Positions 1 through 9,504 of a stretch of DNA of 64,000 nucleotides are shown here, piece after piece (the stretch's first letter is position 1; each line of letters opens with the position of its first letter). Where the stretch lies: contig NZ_WRPR01000005.1 of assembly GCF_010367455.1 (NCBI RefSeq), positions 1 through 64,000 of the forward strand, in the 5' to 3' direction. The notes under the pieces were generated by a model. That model was not told the DNA's origin and made no database searches. It saw only the letters and a list, made by a program, of their open reading frames with translations. Made by a program: the position numbers and the translations under genes. This DNA comes from Candidatus Laterigemmans baculatus. GTDB lineage: Bacteria > Planctomycetota > Planctomycetia > Pirellulales > Pirellulaceae.

Positions 1-105
1 CCTTCGGCTTGCCGTTAAACGACTTGGTAGCCAACTGCTGGGCACTGCTGACTTTATGGCAATTCAGCGTAAGAAAGTGGCGCTGTCCAGCTAGGCTCTG
101 TCAGA
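1..105. repeat. Partial copy of a dispersed ~110-bp palindrome-plus-tail element
   Basis: Bases 1-23 match the right arm of the perfect palindrome at 36246-36311. The following ~80 bases match the sequence after that palindrome (36312-36395) in blocks such as GGT, GCAC, GCTGA, GCGT and TGTCCAGCT. The left arm would lie before the window. The element sits beyond the 3' end of rpiB. Seen by direct comparison; its function is unknown, but the palindrome could act as a transcription terminator. Confidence 0.75.
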
Positions 106-146
106 AAACCCCTGACGCCCCCCCCGGGGAGGTTGTCCGAGTCGCT

Positions 147-737
147 TTAGCAGCGTGGGGCGGGGGGTTCGCTGGCCGAGGGGGTACCGGAGCCGGGATG
201 CAGGGCGTCGCCCGACTGGACGCCGTTGCTCGGTTTGCCGGCGGTGGCCGCCTGCGTCTCGGCCGCCGACGGTGCGGCGAAGGTGCCAGCGGCCAAGGCT
301 GCTTCGACGCCGGAGATCTTCTGCACGCGGCGAGCGTGTCGGCCCCCTTCGAATTCGGTCTTGAGCCACAGCAGGACGAGCTCGTCGATCGGCCGCTCGC
401 CGATCATATCCCCGGGGAGGCAGAGGACGTTGACGTCGTTGTGCCGGCGGGACATTTCCACCATCACTTTCTCGTAGCACGGTGCGGCCCGCACGCCGGG
501 AAACTTGTTGGCGGTGATTGCCATTCCGATTCCGGTTCCGCAGATCAGGATCCCGCGATCGGCTTCCCCGCGGCTGACTTTCTGAGCGACCGTGGCGGCG
601 ATGTCGGGGTAATCGCAGGCCTTGGTGCTGAACGCCCCTTCATCGCTGCAAATGTAATCGTGGTTCTCGAGCGTCTGGATCAATCGCTGGCGTATGGAAA
701 CGCCGCGGTGGTCGCTGCCCAGGCTAATTCTCAACAT
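147..737 (-). CDS. rpiB: Ribose-5-phosphate isomerase B
   Basis: Interconverts ribose 5-phosphate and ribulose 5-phosphate in the cytoplasmic pentose phosphate pathway. RpiB/LacAB family features seen are the N-terminal GSDHRG, the active-site ICGTGIG with its cysteine, FPGVRAA, and HNDVNVL. The catalytic domain fills about the first 145 residues, the usual family length. Residues ~146-196 are an Ala/Ser/Pro-rich tail without a recognisable domain. The ATG start is preceded by GGGAGA. It lies 22 bp downstream of the Sua5/phosphatase fusion on the same strand and is probably cotranscribed. Bacillus has the same gene trio (ywlC, ywlE, ywlF) clustered. Confidence 0.93.
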   Translation of the reverse strand: MLRISLGSDHRGVSIRQRLIQTLENHDYICSDEGAFSTKACDYPDIAATVAQKVSRGEADRGILICGTGIGMAITANKFPGVRAAPCYEKVMVEMSRRHNDVNVLCLPGDMIGERPIDELVLLWLKTEFEGGRHARRVQKISGVEAALAAGTFAAPSAAETQAATAGKPSNGVQSGDALHPGSGTPSASEPPAPRC

Positions 738-759
738 CTGTCTGGTTCTCCCGCGCGAT

Positions 760-1926
760 TTAAGAATTGGCGGTCGGTGAGGAGGTCGGTGGGGAAGAGG
801 GGGGATCGTCGTCGATCAGCTGGGGCTGCAAGCGCTCCATCCAGCGTTCCAATTCGGCGTCGATCTGGTCCGCACAGGCTTCGTAAACTTCGGTCGGGCA
901 GCCGACGGGATCGGAGATGTCCCCGCCGTCGATCCGCAGGGTGTACACGCGGTCCGCCGCTTCGGGGTATCGCGCGAGGAGCATCTCGCGGTGGCCGCGG
1001 GTCATCGTCAAGATCACGTCGGCCAGCTGCAGCAGTTGCTCGCTCATCGGCTGGCTGGCGTGACCGGTCAGATCGAGCCCCCGCCGCCCCATCACCTCCA
1101 CCGCCGGCGTGGCGGCGGGATCACCGGCAAAGGCATTCAGCCCGGCGCTGACCACGCCGACCGCATCCTCGCGTCCGGTGAGTTTACGAAATCGCTCGCG
1201 GAGCAGGACTTCGGCCATCGGACTGCGGCAGGTATTTCCGGTACAGACGATCACCAGCAATGGTTTCGTGAATTGTTTGATGGCAGCCGTTTCCACGACA
1301 CCCTCTCGGAGAATTCGGATTCTGTTCCCGTCGACGCGAACGACCGTCGACGGCCCTCCGTAGCGCGTCGGCCCGTCGTCGATCAGCAAGGGGACGCGGT
1401 CGCCAAACAGCTTGCCCATCACCGCCCCGGTCGTCGGGGGGGAGTGCCCCGTCGGAGTGGCGCTGGAGAGGACGATTGGGCCAGCGATAAAGCGGTGCAA
1501 CTGCTCGAAAAGCGGGTGGGCGACGACGCGAAACCCAAGGCAGCCATCGGCCGCAATCACCCGCTCGCGGACTCCCGCTGGCAGCCGCGAGGCAGCCGAA
1601 CTGGGGCTGTCGCAGGGAACGACCAGCGTGACCGGTCCCGGCCAACAGCGGCGGGCCAACCGCTGGGCGAGCGGCGAAGCGGCATCGCCAAAGTAATCCC
1701 AAGCCGCGCTGGCGCTGGAAATCGCCAACGCCATCGGCGCCTCGTCATCCCGCGGCTTCAGCTCGACCAACCGCTGCACTGCCCCTTCGGACAGTCCGCA
1801 GGCCGCTAATCCATACACGGTTTCGGTTGGGACGCCGACGATGCCCCCTTCGGCCAGCACTTGCACCGCCCGGTGAACGATGTCCCGGGGATCCTCGGCT
1901 CGCTGTAAATCAACCACATTCGCCAT
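760..1926 (-). CDS. Sua5/TsaC threonylcarbamoyl-AMP synthase fused to a YwlE-like low-molecular-weight phosphatase
   Basis: The N-terminal half (about residues 10-215) is a YrdC/Sua5 domain, which makes threonylcarbamoyl-AMP for tRNA t6A. It shows GIVGVPTETVYGLA, LKPRDDEAPMAL and STVVRV. The C-terminal half (about 222-370) is a low-molecular-weight phosphatase with P-loop CTGNTCRS (Cys228, Arg234) and an acid loop DISDPVG. The fifth P-loop residue is Thr (Thr232), as in arginine phosphatase YwlE, where tyrosine phosphatases usually have Ile. This suggests protein-arginine phosphatase activity, which is an inference. I chose the ATG at 1926; an upstream in-frame start at 1980 adds 18 residues. 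It is divergent from the 1999 gene with about 70 bp between. Confidence 0.88.
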   Translation of the reverse strand: MANVVDLQRAEDPRDIVHRAVQVLAEGGIVGVPTETVYGLAACGLSEGAVQRLVELKPRDDEAPMALAISSASAAWDYFGDAASPLAQRLARRCWPGPVTLVVPCDSPSSAASRLPAGVRERVIAADGCLGFRVVAHPLFEQLHRFIAGPIVLSSATPTGHSPPTTGAVMGKLFGDRVPLLIDDGPTRYGGPSTVVRVDGNRIRILREGVVETAAIKQFTKPLLVIVCTGNTCRSPMAEVLLRERFRKLTGREDAVGVVSAGLNAFAGDPAATPAVEVMGRRGLDLTGHASQPMSEQLLQLADVILTMTRGHREMLLARYPEAADRVYTLRIDGGDISDPVGCPTEVYEACADQIDAELERWMERLQPQLIDDDPPSSPPTSSPTANS

Positions 1927-1998
1927 CGACGGGGCGGGATCCTCGGGAGCAAGAAACGACGTGCAATCGCTGCGACGCAATCGGTTATTCTAAAGAAC

Positions 1999-3210
1999 GT
2001 GACGAACCCTACACAACCGGCGGCTTTCGGATCCCCAGCCCCGATGCAGCTCCGCAACCCGTCTCTCGGCCCCCGCTTGGCGGCCCCCGTCCGACGCCGC
2101 CTGGCGGCTCGCCTGGCACCGCTGATGTTCGCCGCGGCGCTCGTGTTCCTGGCCGCCCTGGCGACGCTGGTCGGGCTCTGGTCCGACCTCTCGCACGTCT
2201 CCGAGCGGATGCTCACCGAAGCCGCCGCGACGACGCTCGCGGTCCGCCCGTCGCCCGCCCCCACTGACCCCAGTCTCACAGCCCTGACCCCGACCCACGC
2301 CCTCCAGCTCCTGGCGATCACCACGCTGCTGGTCGCTTGGCCACTGTTCTGGCTCGAATTCGCCTTCCACCTCTCGGCCCGTCCCTGGGACCGCAGCGAG
2401 CTTTCGTTTCACCTGTTTGGCTTCGCCTGCTGCCTGTTTCCGCCCCTGCGGATGGGAGCTCGCAACCCGGACCTGGGGCATTGCCTGTGGTTGCCCGGGC
2501 TCGGGTGGCGAAGGGCGAACGACGAGCTCCGCAGCGAGCTGCTGCGGCACTTCAGCGTCCCGATGCTGGCGATCGCCCTGCTGATCCTGCCGGTCCTGGC
2601 GACCGAGCACTTTTTGAAGGATCAAGTGGCCCAGTCGCCGGGGCTGCGGATCGGGCTGCAGATCAGCACCGGGGCGATTTGGCTCGCCTTCGCGGCGGAA
2701 TTCATCGTGATGATCTCGGTCGCCGAGCGGAAGCTGGCCTACTGCAAGGAGCACTGGATCGATCTGGCGATCATCCTCCTACCGCTCGTTTCCTTCCTCC
2801 GCTCGCTGCGAATCCTGCGGGCGACAAAAGTCGCCAAAGTGGCGAAGGTGCAACAGTTGGCCAACATGGCCCGCGTCTACCGGCTGCGGGGGCTGACGAC
2901 GAAAACGCTCCGCGCCCTGTTGCTGCTGGAACTCGTCCACCGCGTCTTAGGCAACTCGCCCGAAAAACGCCTGGCGCGACTTCGCAAACAGCACGTACAG
3001 ATGACCCGCGAGCTCGGCGAGCTGGAGCGTCAGATCGCCGAGTTGCAGCAGATCGCCGAGCTGCAGCAGATCGCTGATTCGCAGCAGAGCGCCGAGTCGC
3101 AGCAGATTGGGGGACGGAAGGAGGCGGCCCCCGCGCGCTCCGCCAGCTCGCTGCACGCAGCCAGCACGCCGGGGAAAGTGCCGCAGGGACCGGGTGCGCC
3201 CGTACAATGA
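1999..3210 (+). CDS. Membrane protein with a voltage-sensor-like domain and C-terminal coiled coil, no pore
   Basis: No certain family assignment. Hydrophobic segments lie near residues 41-60, 101-125, 134-151, 185-203, 218-241 and 252-266. The last is followed by an S4-like helix with basic residues at every third position (R268, R271, R274, K277, K280, K283). This is the pattern of a voltage-sensing S4, and it is preceded by an S3-like HWIDLAII. Acidic E234 and D255 could be countercharges. No selectivity filter or pore pair follows. Residues ~320-370 form a coiled coil built on 18-bp repeats (ELQQIA units). The first half weakly mirrors the second. The start is GTG at 1999; an ATG at 2044 is possible. 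Confidence 0.6.
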   Translation: MTNPTQPAAFGSPAPMQLRNPSLGPRLAAPVRRRLAARLAPLMFAAALVFLAALATLVGLWSDLSHVSERMLTEAAATTLAVRPSPAPTDPSLTALTPTHALQLLAITTLLVAWPLFWLEFAFHLSARPWDRSELSFHLFGFACCLFPPLRMGARNPDLGHCLWLPGLGWRRANDELRSELLRHFSVPMLAIALLILPVLATEHFLKDQVAQSPGLRIGLQISTGAIWLAFAAEFIVMISVAERKLAYCKEHWIDLAIILLPLVSFLRSLRILRATKVAKVAKVQQLANMARVYRLRGLTTKTLRALLLLELVHRVLGNSPEKRLARLRKQHVQMTRELGELERQIAELQQIAELQQIADSQQSAESQQIGGRKEAAPARSASSLHAASTPGKVPQGPGAPVQ

Positions 3211-3255
3211 ATAGCGCCACCCCACAACGTCTCCACTTCCACCCCGGAGCCGACC

Positions 3256-4869
3256 GTGTCCGATGAACCGCGACTTGATCCGTCCCTCGACCTGTCTCAT
3301 GAGCGTTCCGCCGCCGGAACGTTTTCGAATCGACCGCGGAGCGACCGCCGAGGATTCCTCCGCACCGCCGCGACGAGCAGCGCGCTGCTCGGAGCTGGCG
3401 AGCTCGGTTTTCTGCCTCGGCTGCGACCGGTCAGCGCGGCGGAGTCGAAGCTGCCGGCCGATGCGGTCCAGTTCCACGCCGACATCGAGCCGCTGGTCCG
3501 CTTGCTCGAGGAAACGCCGCGGGAGAAAGTCATCGAGGCCTTCGCCGCCGAGATCCAATCGGGGACCAGCTACCAGCGAATCCTTGCGGCCCTGCTCCTG
3601 GCCGGCGTGCGGAACATCCAGCCGCGGCCGTCGGTCGGTTTCAAATTCCACGCCGTGCTGGTCGTCAACAGCGCGCACTTGGCTAGCGTGGCTTCACCGG
3701 ACAGCGACCGTTGGCTGCCGATTTTTTGGGCTCTCGACTACTTCAAATCGGCCCAAGCGACCGACGTCCGCGAAGGCGACTGGACGCTCGCCGCGGTCGA
3801 CGAGTCGAAGGTGCCGCCGACCCATCGCGCCCGCCAAGCCTTCATCGACGCCATGGAGAACTGGGATGTCGAAGCGGCTGACGTCGCGGTCGCGGGGCTC
3901 ACGCGAACCCACGGAGCGAATGAGCTGTTCGAGTTGTTCGCTCACTATGGCAGCCGCGATTTCCGCAGCATTGGCCACAAAGCGATCTTCGTCTCCAACT
4001 CCTTCCGCACCCTGCACAGCATCGGTTGGCGGTACGCCGAGCCGGTGCTCCGCTCGTTGGCCTACGCGCTCCTGAACCATCACGGCGAACCGAATCCGGC
4101 TCAAAGTGATCTCGGTCCCGACCGAGCATGGCGGAGGACCGATCGCTTCGTGACCGAGATGACTCCCGAGTGGATTGGCGGCCGTAGCGACCCGGCGGCG
4201 ACCGCTGATCTGCTGGCCGCTCTGCGGACAGCCTCGCCCGAAGAGGCGGTCGAGCTAACCGCAAAAATGCTCGCCCAAGGGATCAGCACCGAATCGATTT
4301 ATGATGCGCTGTTCCTTTCCTCCGGCGAGACGTTGATGCAGCAACCGGGGATCGTGGCGTTGCACTCGGTCACCTCGACCAACGCGATGCACTACGCGTT
4401 TCAAACGGCGAAGAAAGCCGAGACGCGGCAGCGCGTGCTGCTGCAGAACGCCGCCTTCATCCCCTACTTCCGCGAGGCGATGCGAGGGCGTGGCCAAGTT
4501 CGCGACCTCCGCATCGACGCTGAGGGCGAGACCCGCTCGGACGGTGCACCCAACGAAGCTGGACCCTCGGTCGAGACGATCTTCCAGACCGTCAGCGAGA
4601 ATCGCGGCAAGGCGGCCGAACAGATGCTGGCTTATCTCAACCAGGGAGGCCAAGCCGAAGAGGTGTTGCAGGCGGCGCGGCGATTGGTCTTCCTCAAGGG
4701 GACCGGCTCGCACGACTACAAATTCAGCTCGGCCGTGCTCGAGGATTACCGCGCGGTCTCACCGAAGTTCCGAAACCAGTACCTGGCCTCGGCCGCCTAC
4801 CTGCTCCCCGGAGCGGGCGACCGTGACAACGCCCTAATCGCCCGGACAAGAGCCGCCCTGGAGGCGTGA
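3256..4869 (+). CDS. Tat-exported protein of unknown function
   Basis: 537 residues from a GTG start. A twin-arginine signal (DRRGFLRTAATSS) sits near residues 31-45, so export folded to the periplasm is likely. The mature part is mostly helical and soluble, with no cysteine-rich or cofactor motif. Conserved-looking stretches include KFHAVLVVNSAHLA, HGSR-like HYGSRDFRSIGHKA and LHSVTSTNAMHYAF. Several histidines could be functional, but I recognise no enzyme family. It stands alone, 45 bp after the voltage-sensor-like gene on the same strand. A long repeat-filled gap follows. Confidence 0.75.
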   Translation: MSDEPRLDPSLDLSHERSAAGTFSNRPRSDRRGFLRTAATSSALLGAGELGFLPRLRPVSAAESKLPADAVQFHADIEPLVRLLEETPREKVIEAFAAEIQSGTSYQRILAALLLAGVRNIQPRPSVGFKFHAVLVVNSAHLASVASPDSDRWLPIFWALDYFKSAQATDVREGDWTLAAVDESKVPPTHRARQAFIDAMENWDVEAADVAVAGLTRTHGANELFELFAHYGSRDFRSIGHKAIFVSNSFRTLHSIGWRYAEPVLRSLAYALLNHHGEPNPAQSDLGPDRAWRRTDRFVTEMTPEWIGGRSDPAATADLLAALRTASPEEAVELTAKMLAQGISTESIYDALFLSSGETLMQQPGIVALHSVTSTNAMHYAFQTAKKAETRQRVLLQNAAFIPYFREAMRGRGQVRDLRIDAEGETRSDGAPNEAGPSVETIFQTVSENRGKAAEQMLAYLNQGGQAEEVLQAARRLVFLKGTGSHDYKFSSAVLEDYRAVSPKFRNQYLASAAYLLPGAGDRDNALIARTRAALEA

Positions 4870-5247
4870 GCCTGACGTACGTTTGACTCCGAGCCAGCCA
4901 CGCCCCGAAGGGGGCAATAACAGACCAGCCCAGGGCAGAGCGCCGCGGCGGAGCCGCACAGCGTCGCCCTGGGTCACGCGCACCCCACACACGCCCTAGC
5001 CCCGAAGGGGCGAAACAGACGTCTGCGCGGCGCGTGTTGCGCCCCTTCAGGGCTTACCGTTTATCACGTCGACCCTAACCCAGGGCGTCGCTCCGCGGCT
5101 TCGCCGCTTCACTTTGCCCTGGGCTGTCCTGTGCCAGCCCCTTGGGCTGAAACATACGGGAGTGTCAGGCTGGAAAGCCTGACGTACGTTTGGGTCAGGC
5201 TGGAAAGCCTGACGTACGGGAGTGTCAGGCTGGAAAGCCTGACGTAC
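4870..5247. repeat. Repeat-filled intergenic region with three hairpin copies
   Basis: This gap lies between two convergent genes and shows no ORF with family features. Three copies of a hairpin unit (stem GTCAGGCT/AGCCTGAC, loop GGAA, then GTACG) lie at about 5163-5190, 5193-5220 and 5223-5246. A half copy (GCCTGACGTACGTTT) follows the stop at 4869, and a further full copy lies at 36393-36414. The middle part (about 4895-5150) contains GC-rich imperfect palindromes based on CCCCGAAGGGG and GCCCAGGGCGTCGC. They could terminate both convergent genes. Confidence 0.75.
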
Positions 5248-5955
5248 TTACCGTCGCCGGGGAAAGCGGATGCGGCAGCCGACGGGGACGGTTTCGGTTG
5301 CTTTGGGTTTCGTTCCCGCGAGGGCTGCTTCGATCGCCGCTTCGACGTAGCGATTCGTGACGTTCTTGCCGTCCGGGCTGTCGTCGAGCGAGCCCATGTA
5401 GACGACCCGCCGCTGGTCGTCGAGGACGAAGAACTGGGGCGTCGTCGTCGCTCCGAACGCGCGGGCCGTATCTTGCGACGCATCGTGCAGGTAAGGGAAC
5501 TCAAAACCCTGCTCCTCGGCGCGATCGCGCATCGCCGGGAGCCGATCGTCGGGCTTCGTGTTCGCATTGATCGCCACGATCGCGACCCGCGGATCGGCGA
5601 ATTTCTCGTCGAGCGCCACCAGCCGCTGTTCGACGTCGACGGCATAGGGACAGGTGTTGCAAGTGAAGACCACGACCACCACCTCGGCCTCGGCGACGTC
5701 TTCCCAGCTGTGCTGGCGGCCATCGACGCCAGGCAGATCCTTCCACTGGGGCGCGACGTCCCCGACGCTCAGCACCGCGTTGTATTTGCCGGCTGCCGCG
5801 GGACTGGCCCAGCCGTTGACGAGACCCAGGACCAGCGAGAGCGGCAGCACGACGCCGGCCAGCGAGCACAGCGACCGCCTAGCGGCCGGATGTCGGTGCA
5901 GGGGAGAGGCGTCAGGCACGCAAGACGGAGCAGCCGAAGTCGGTTGAAGTTGCAT
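5248..5955 (-). CDS. Secreted thioredoxin-like (AhpC/TSA, redoxin) protein
   Basis: 235 residues. A hydrophobic N-terminal segment (about 28-50, LAGVVLPLSLVLGLVNG) looks like a signal peptide or anchor. The redoxin fold follows, with a CNTCPY motif at the position of the thioredoxin CxxC. This suits a thiol oxidoreductase of the resA/PrdX-like kind common in planctomycetes. The downstream TTPQFFVLD has the cis-Pro expected of the fold. The substrate is unknown. I chose the ATG at 5955; the longer frame from 6030 adds 25 residues with no family support. The stop directly abuts the last hairpin copy of the neighbouring repeat region. Confidence 0.82.
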   Translation of the reverse strand: MQLQPTSAAPSCVPDASPLHRHPAARRSLCSLAGVVLPLSLVLGLVNGWASPAAAGKYNAVLSVGDVAPQWKDLPGVDGRQHSWEDVAEAEVVVVVFTCNTCPYAVDVEQRLVALDEKFADPRVAIVAINANTKPDDRLPAMRDRAEEQGFEFPYLHDASQDTARAFGATTTPQFFVLDDQRRVVYMGSLDDSPDGKNVTNRYVEAAIEAALAGTKPKATETVPVGCRIRFPRRR

Positions 5956-6131
5956 CGGGCACCAGCGGGGGGGAAGCGACGTGGAGAGGAACCCAGTGGG
6001 ACGCACAGCGGAGGCCCATTGTATCGCCAAACCTGCAGGCGCAAAAAAACCGCCGCCGACCGCAGGCCTCTTGGTGGAGGCTCGGTCGGCGGCGGTCGTA
6101 GATCGGCTTCGAAAAAGGGCTCCCCGGCGGA

Positions 6132-8225
6132 CTACTTGGCGTCGACCAGTTGCTGCTTCTTCTTGGCGATGATTTCTTCCTGAACGTTGCCGGGCGTACG
6201 ACGGTAAGCGAGCAGCTCCATCGTGAAGGTGCCTTGGCCCTGCGTCATGCTCCGCAGGTCGGTGGCGTACCCGAAGGTTTCCGCCAGCGGCACTTCGGCT
6301 TCGATGTAGCTGATGCCATCCCGCGACTCGGTGCTGGTGATCAAACCACGGCGGCTGATCGCGTTACCGACGACCGGACCTTGGAAGTCTTCGGGGCACT
6401 CGATTTCGACCTTCATGACCGGCTCGAGCAGCACGGGCGAGGCCTTCTTGAAGTACTCGCGGAAGCATTCCTGAGCACAGGTGTAGAAGGATTTTTCCGA
6501 GCTGTCGACGTCGTGGTAGGTGCCGTCCTCGAGGATGATCTTCGTACCGACCACCGGGTATTCGGCGAGCGGTCCCTTGGTGAGCGAATCGCGGAAGCCC
6601 TTTTCGACCGCCGGGATGTACTGCTTGGGAATCCGACCACCGACGACCTTGTCTTCGAACTCGAAGCTGCCTTCGGCATCCGATTCGGTCGGCAGAAGCT
6701 TTCCGACGACGTGGCCGTACTGGCCGCTACCACCGGTCTGCTTCTTGTACTTGTGGTTGAATTCGATCGCGGCGGTCGGGGCTTCGCGGTAGCTGACCTT
6801 CGGCGCACCGACTTCGACATCGACCTTGTACTCGCGGCGCATCCGTTCGACGTACACGTCCAGGTGCAACTCGCCCATCCCGCTGATCAGGATCTCGTTC
6901 GTTTCGTCGTCGGTGAAGACGCGGAACGTCGGGTCTTCCTTGCGGAACCGCTGCAGCGCCTTGGCCATCTTGTCGGCATCGGCGCGGCTGGTCGGGGTCA
7001 CCGCGACCTTGATCACCGGGTCGGGAACGAACATCGACTCGAGGGTGCAGAAATCGCGTTCGACCGCATAGGTATCCCCCGAGGCGCTGTCGATGCCCAT
7101 CACGGCGATGATGTCGCCGGCCGAGGCACTGTCGATTTCTTCCCGCTTGTCGCTGTGCATCCGCACGATCCGGCTGAACCGTTCCTTGCGGCCGGTCCGC
7201 TGGTTGACGTACGAAGCGCCCTTTTCGATCGTCCCCTGGTAGATCCGCATGTAGGTCAGCTGACCGAACGGATCGTCGGCGATCTTAAAAGCCATGCCGA
7301 CGAACGGAGCGTCGTCATCGGGTTTGAGCTCGATCCGCTTGCTTTCGTCTTTCGGGTCGCGGCCCTTGATCTCGCGATCGATCGGGCTCGGCAGGTACCG
7401 CGTGACCGCATCGAGCAGCGGCTGGACGCCCTTGTCCTTGTAAGCACTGCCGAGATAGACCGGGGTCGCTCCGGCGAGAACCGCCTCGCGCATGACCTTG
7501 TGGATCATCTCGTTGGAGATCTCTTCTTCGCTGAGCAGCTTCTCCATCATCTCGTCGCTGTACATCGACAGCGACTCGAGCATCGCGGCGCGAGCCTCTT
7601 CGGCCTCGTCCTGCAAGTCGGCGGGGATCTCGTAGCGGTTGACGATTTCACCGCGAGCCCCTTCGAACTTGATCGCGGTCATGTCGATCAAGTCGATCAC
7701 GCCGGCGAACTTGTCTTCGGCTCCGATCGGCAACTGGGCCAGGAACGCATCGGCTCCGAGCTTGTCGCGCAGCTGCTGGACGACGCGGCGGGGGTTCGCT
7801 CCGGTGCGGTCCATCTTGTTGATGAACGCCAAGCGGGGAACCTGATACCGCTTCATCTGGCGGTCGACCGTGATCGATTGGCTCTGCACACCACCGACGC
7901 TGCAGAGCACCAGCACGGCCCCGTCGAGCACGCGGAGCGAACGTTCCACCTCGACCGTAAAGTCGACGTGGCCCGGGGTGTCGATCAAGTTGATCGGATA
8001 GCCCTGCCACTGGACGCTGGTCGCGGCGCTGGTGATCGTGATCCCCCGCTCCTTCTCCAGCTCCATATGGTCCATCGTCGCCCCGGCACCGTCGCCGCGG
8101 ACTTCTTCGATTTTATGAATGCGGCCGGTGTAAAACAGGATCCGCTCGGAGAGCGTCGTTTTGCCCGAGTCGATGTGGGCACTGATCCCGATGTTCCGCA
8201 GCTTCTCCAACTTCATTCGTGTCAC
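6132..8225 (-). CDS. fusA: Translation elongation factor G, spd-EFG1/mitochondrial-EFG1 type
   Basis: GTPase that drives ribosomal translocation. At 697 residues it is full length, with G1 [10 protein letters not shown] (residues 16-25), switch [14 protein letters not shown], and domain IV/V features including GGSGQYGHV. The Ser in the P-loop (AHIDSGKTT in place of AHIDAGKTT) and the [12 protein letters not shown] stretch resemble mitochondrial EF-G1 and the spd-EFG1 class of spirochetes and planctomycetes. In those lineages translocation and ribosome recycling are split between two EF-G paralogues. No second EF-G, rpsL, rpsG or tuf gene is in the window, so it sits outside the classic str operon. 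Confidence 0.96.
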   Translation of the reverse strand: MTRMKLEKLRNIGISAHIDSGKTTLSERILFYTGRIHKIEEVRGDGAGATMDHMELEKERGITITSAATSVQWQGYPINLIDTPGHVDFTVEVERSLRVLDGAVLVLCSVGGVQSQSITVDRQMKRYQVPRLAFINKMDRTGANPRRVVQQLRDKLGADAFLAQLPIGAEDKFAGVIDLIDMTAIKFEGARGEIVNRYEIPADLQDEAEEARAAMLESLSMYSDEMMEKLLSEEEISNEMIHKVMREAVLAGATPVYLGSAYKDKGVQPLLDAVTRYLPSPIDREIKGRDPKDESKRIELKPDDDAPFVGMAFKIADDPFGQLTYMRIYQGTIEKGASYVNQRTGRKERFSRIVRMHSDKREEIDSASAGDIIAVMGIDSASGDTYAVERDFCTLESMFVPDPVIKVAVTPTSRADADKMAKALQRFRKEDPTFRVFTDDETNEILISGMGELHLDVYVERMRREYKVDVEVGAPKVSYREAPTAAIEFNHKYKKQTGGSGQYGHVVGKLLPTESDAEGSFEFEDKVVGGRIPKQYIPAVEKGFRDSLTKGPLAEYPVVGTKIILEDGTYHDVDSSEKSFYTCAQECFREYFKKASPVLLEPVMKVEIECPEDFQGPVVGNAISRRGLITSTESRDGISYIEAEVPLAETFGYATDLRSMTQGQGTFTMELLAYRRTPGNVQEEIIAKKKQQLVDAK

Positions 8226-8538
8226 CTAAGCCAACTTTGCGGTCGCCGAAGCAACTCCACAGGGAGTGGGTCGATGGCGACTAAGAAAAATGTGTGGATC
8301 GATAGCGGCAAGATCTGCCAGCCTACCAGCCTCGAAATATGCCAGAGCGATGCACCCCGCGAAAGAGCAAATCCCTCTATTTTCCCGTTCCCCCAGGGTT
8401 TATTCAACCGCCACAGAGGGCAATCGATAACCGCGCGAGAGCCTGCAGGAGGACGTACAATGAGCCGCGTCCAAGGAGCCGCGTCGCTGGGCTCCGCCCC
8501 CCGTCTCTCTCCTCCCTGATTCTGACGAACCAAGACCC
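8226..8538. other. Divergent intergenic region
   Basis: This gap separates fusA on the minus strand from the esterase on the plus strand, so it must hold both promoters. I see no convincing sigma-70 box pair, RNA gene or repeat. Short open frames here have no support. Confidence 0.5.
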
Positions 8539-9504
8539 ATGCCAGTTCGCCCGCCACTGCCGACTCCCGCAATTTTCTTGGCCAGCCTGCTGTGCGGCCT
8601 CCTGTGCAGCCTCCCGCTCACCGGCTCCGCCGCCGCCGCCGAACCAGTGCGGATGCCGCTGTGGCCCGACCAGGCGCCAGGCCAGTCGGGGGCTCCGGGC
8701 GCTCGCGGCACCGAGGCGGGCGATCGGCCCGAACTGGTCCTGTATCGCGCGTCTCGATCGAAAGCCGACGGCCTCAGGGCTGCAGCTCCGACCGCTGCGG
8801 TCGTGATCATTCCCGGCGGCGGATATGGACATTTAGCTTCGGACCACGAGGGAACCCAGATCGCCGAGTGGTTCAACTCGATGGGCGTGACGGCCGGAAT
8901 CTGCATGTATCGGCACCGCCGCTCCGGGGCCGGTTACGGCCATCCCACTCCGCTGCTCGACGCCCAACGGGCAGTGCGGACGATGCGAGCCCATGCAGCC
9001 GACTGGGGCATCGATCCCGATCGCGTCGGGATCATCGGGTTCTCCGCCGGCGGCCACCTCGCCTCGAGCGTCTCGACGACCAAGGGGATCGAAAGCGACA
9101 CAGCCGAGGCCCCGATCGATCGCCACAGCAGCCGCCCCGACTTCGCGATCCTCTGCTATCCAGTGATCTCGTTCGGCCAGGACCACACCCACGTGGGCAG
9201 CCAGCGGAATCTGCTCGGTGAAGAGGCCACCGCCGAACAGCTCGCCGAACTCTCGACCGAAAACCGCGTCACCGCCGACACGCCGCCCACGTTTCTCTTC
9301 CACACCACGGCCGACAAAGTCGTGCCGGTCAAGAACAGCCTCGTCTACTACCAAGCCTTGGTCGACCACGGCGTCCCGGCCGAGCTGCACGTCTTTGAGC
9401 ACGGCCAGCACGGAGTCGGGCTAGCCGCCGGAATCGAAGGCACCGGGGCCTGGCCCGAGCTGTGCAAAACGTGGCTCCAAGGACACGGCTTCGTCGCCAA
9501 GTAA
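8539..9504 (+). CDS. Secreted alpha/beta-hydrolase (acetyl-xylan esterase-like, BD-FAE type)
   Basis: 321 residues with an N-terminal signal peptide (about 1-34, ending SAAAA). The alpha/beta-hydrolase signatures are the oxyanion-loop IPGGGYGHL, the nucleophile elbow GFSAGGHLASS (Ser), the acid in TTADKVVP, and the histidine in HGQHGVGLA. Homologues are usually annotated as polysaccharide deacetylating esterases or 'xylanase' in planctomycetes. A role in removing acyl groups from plant or algal glycans in the periplasm is inferred. The catalytic triad looks intact. It stands alone. Confidence 0.87.
   Translation: MPVRPPLPTPAIFLASLLCGLLCSLPLTGSAAAAEPVRMPLWPDQAPGQSGAPGARGTEAGDRPELVLYRASRSKADGLRAAAPTAAVVIIPGGGYGHLASDHEGTQIAEWFNSMGVTAGICMYRHRRSGAGYGHPTPLLDAQRAVRTMRAHAADWGIDPDRVGIIGFSAGGHLASSVSTTKGIESDTAEAPIDRHSSRPDFAILCYPVISFGQDHTHVGSQRNLLGEEATAEQLAELSTENRVTADTPPTFLFHTTADKVVPVKNSLVYYQALVDHGVPAELHVFEHGQHGVGLAAGIEGTGAWPELCKTWLQGHGFVAK

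Noticed and set aside
6150-8519. 789-codon open frame antisense to fusA
   Set aside because: A shadow of GC-rich codon bias; no family features, while fusA is unmistakable on the other strand.
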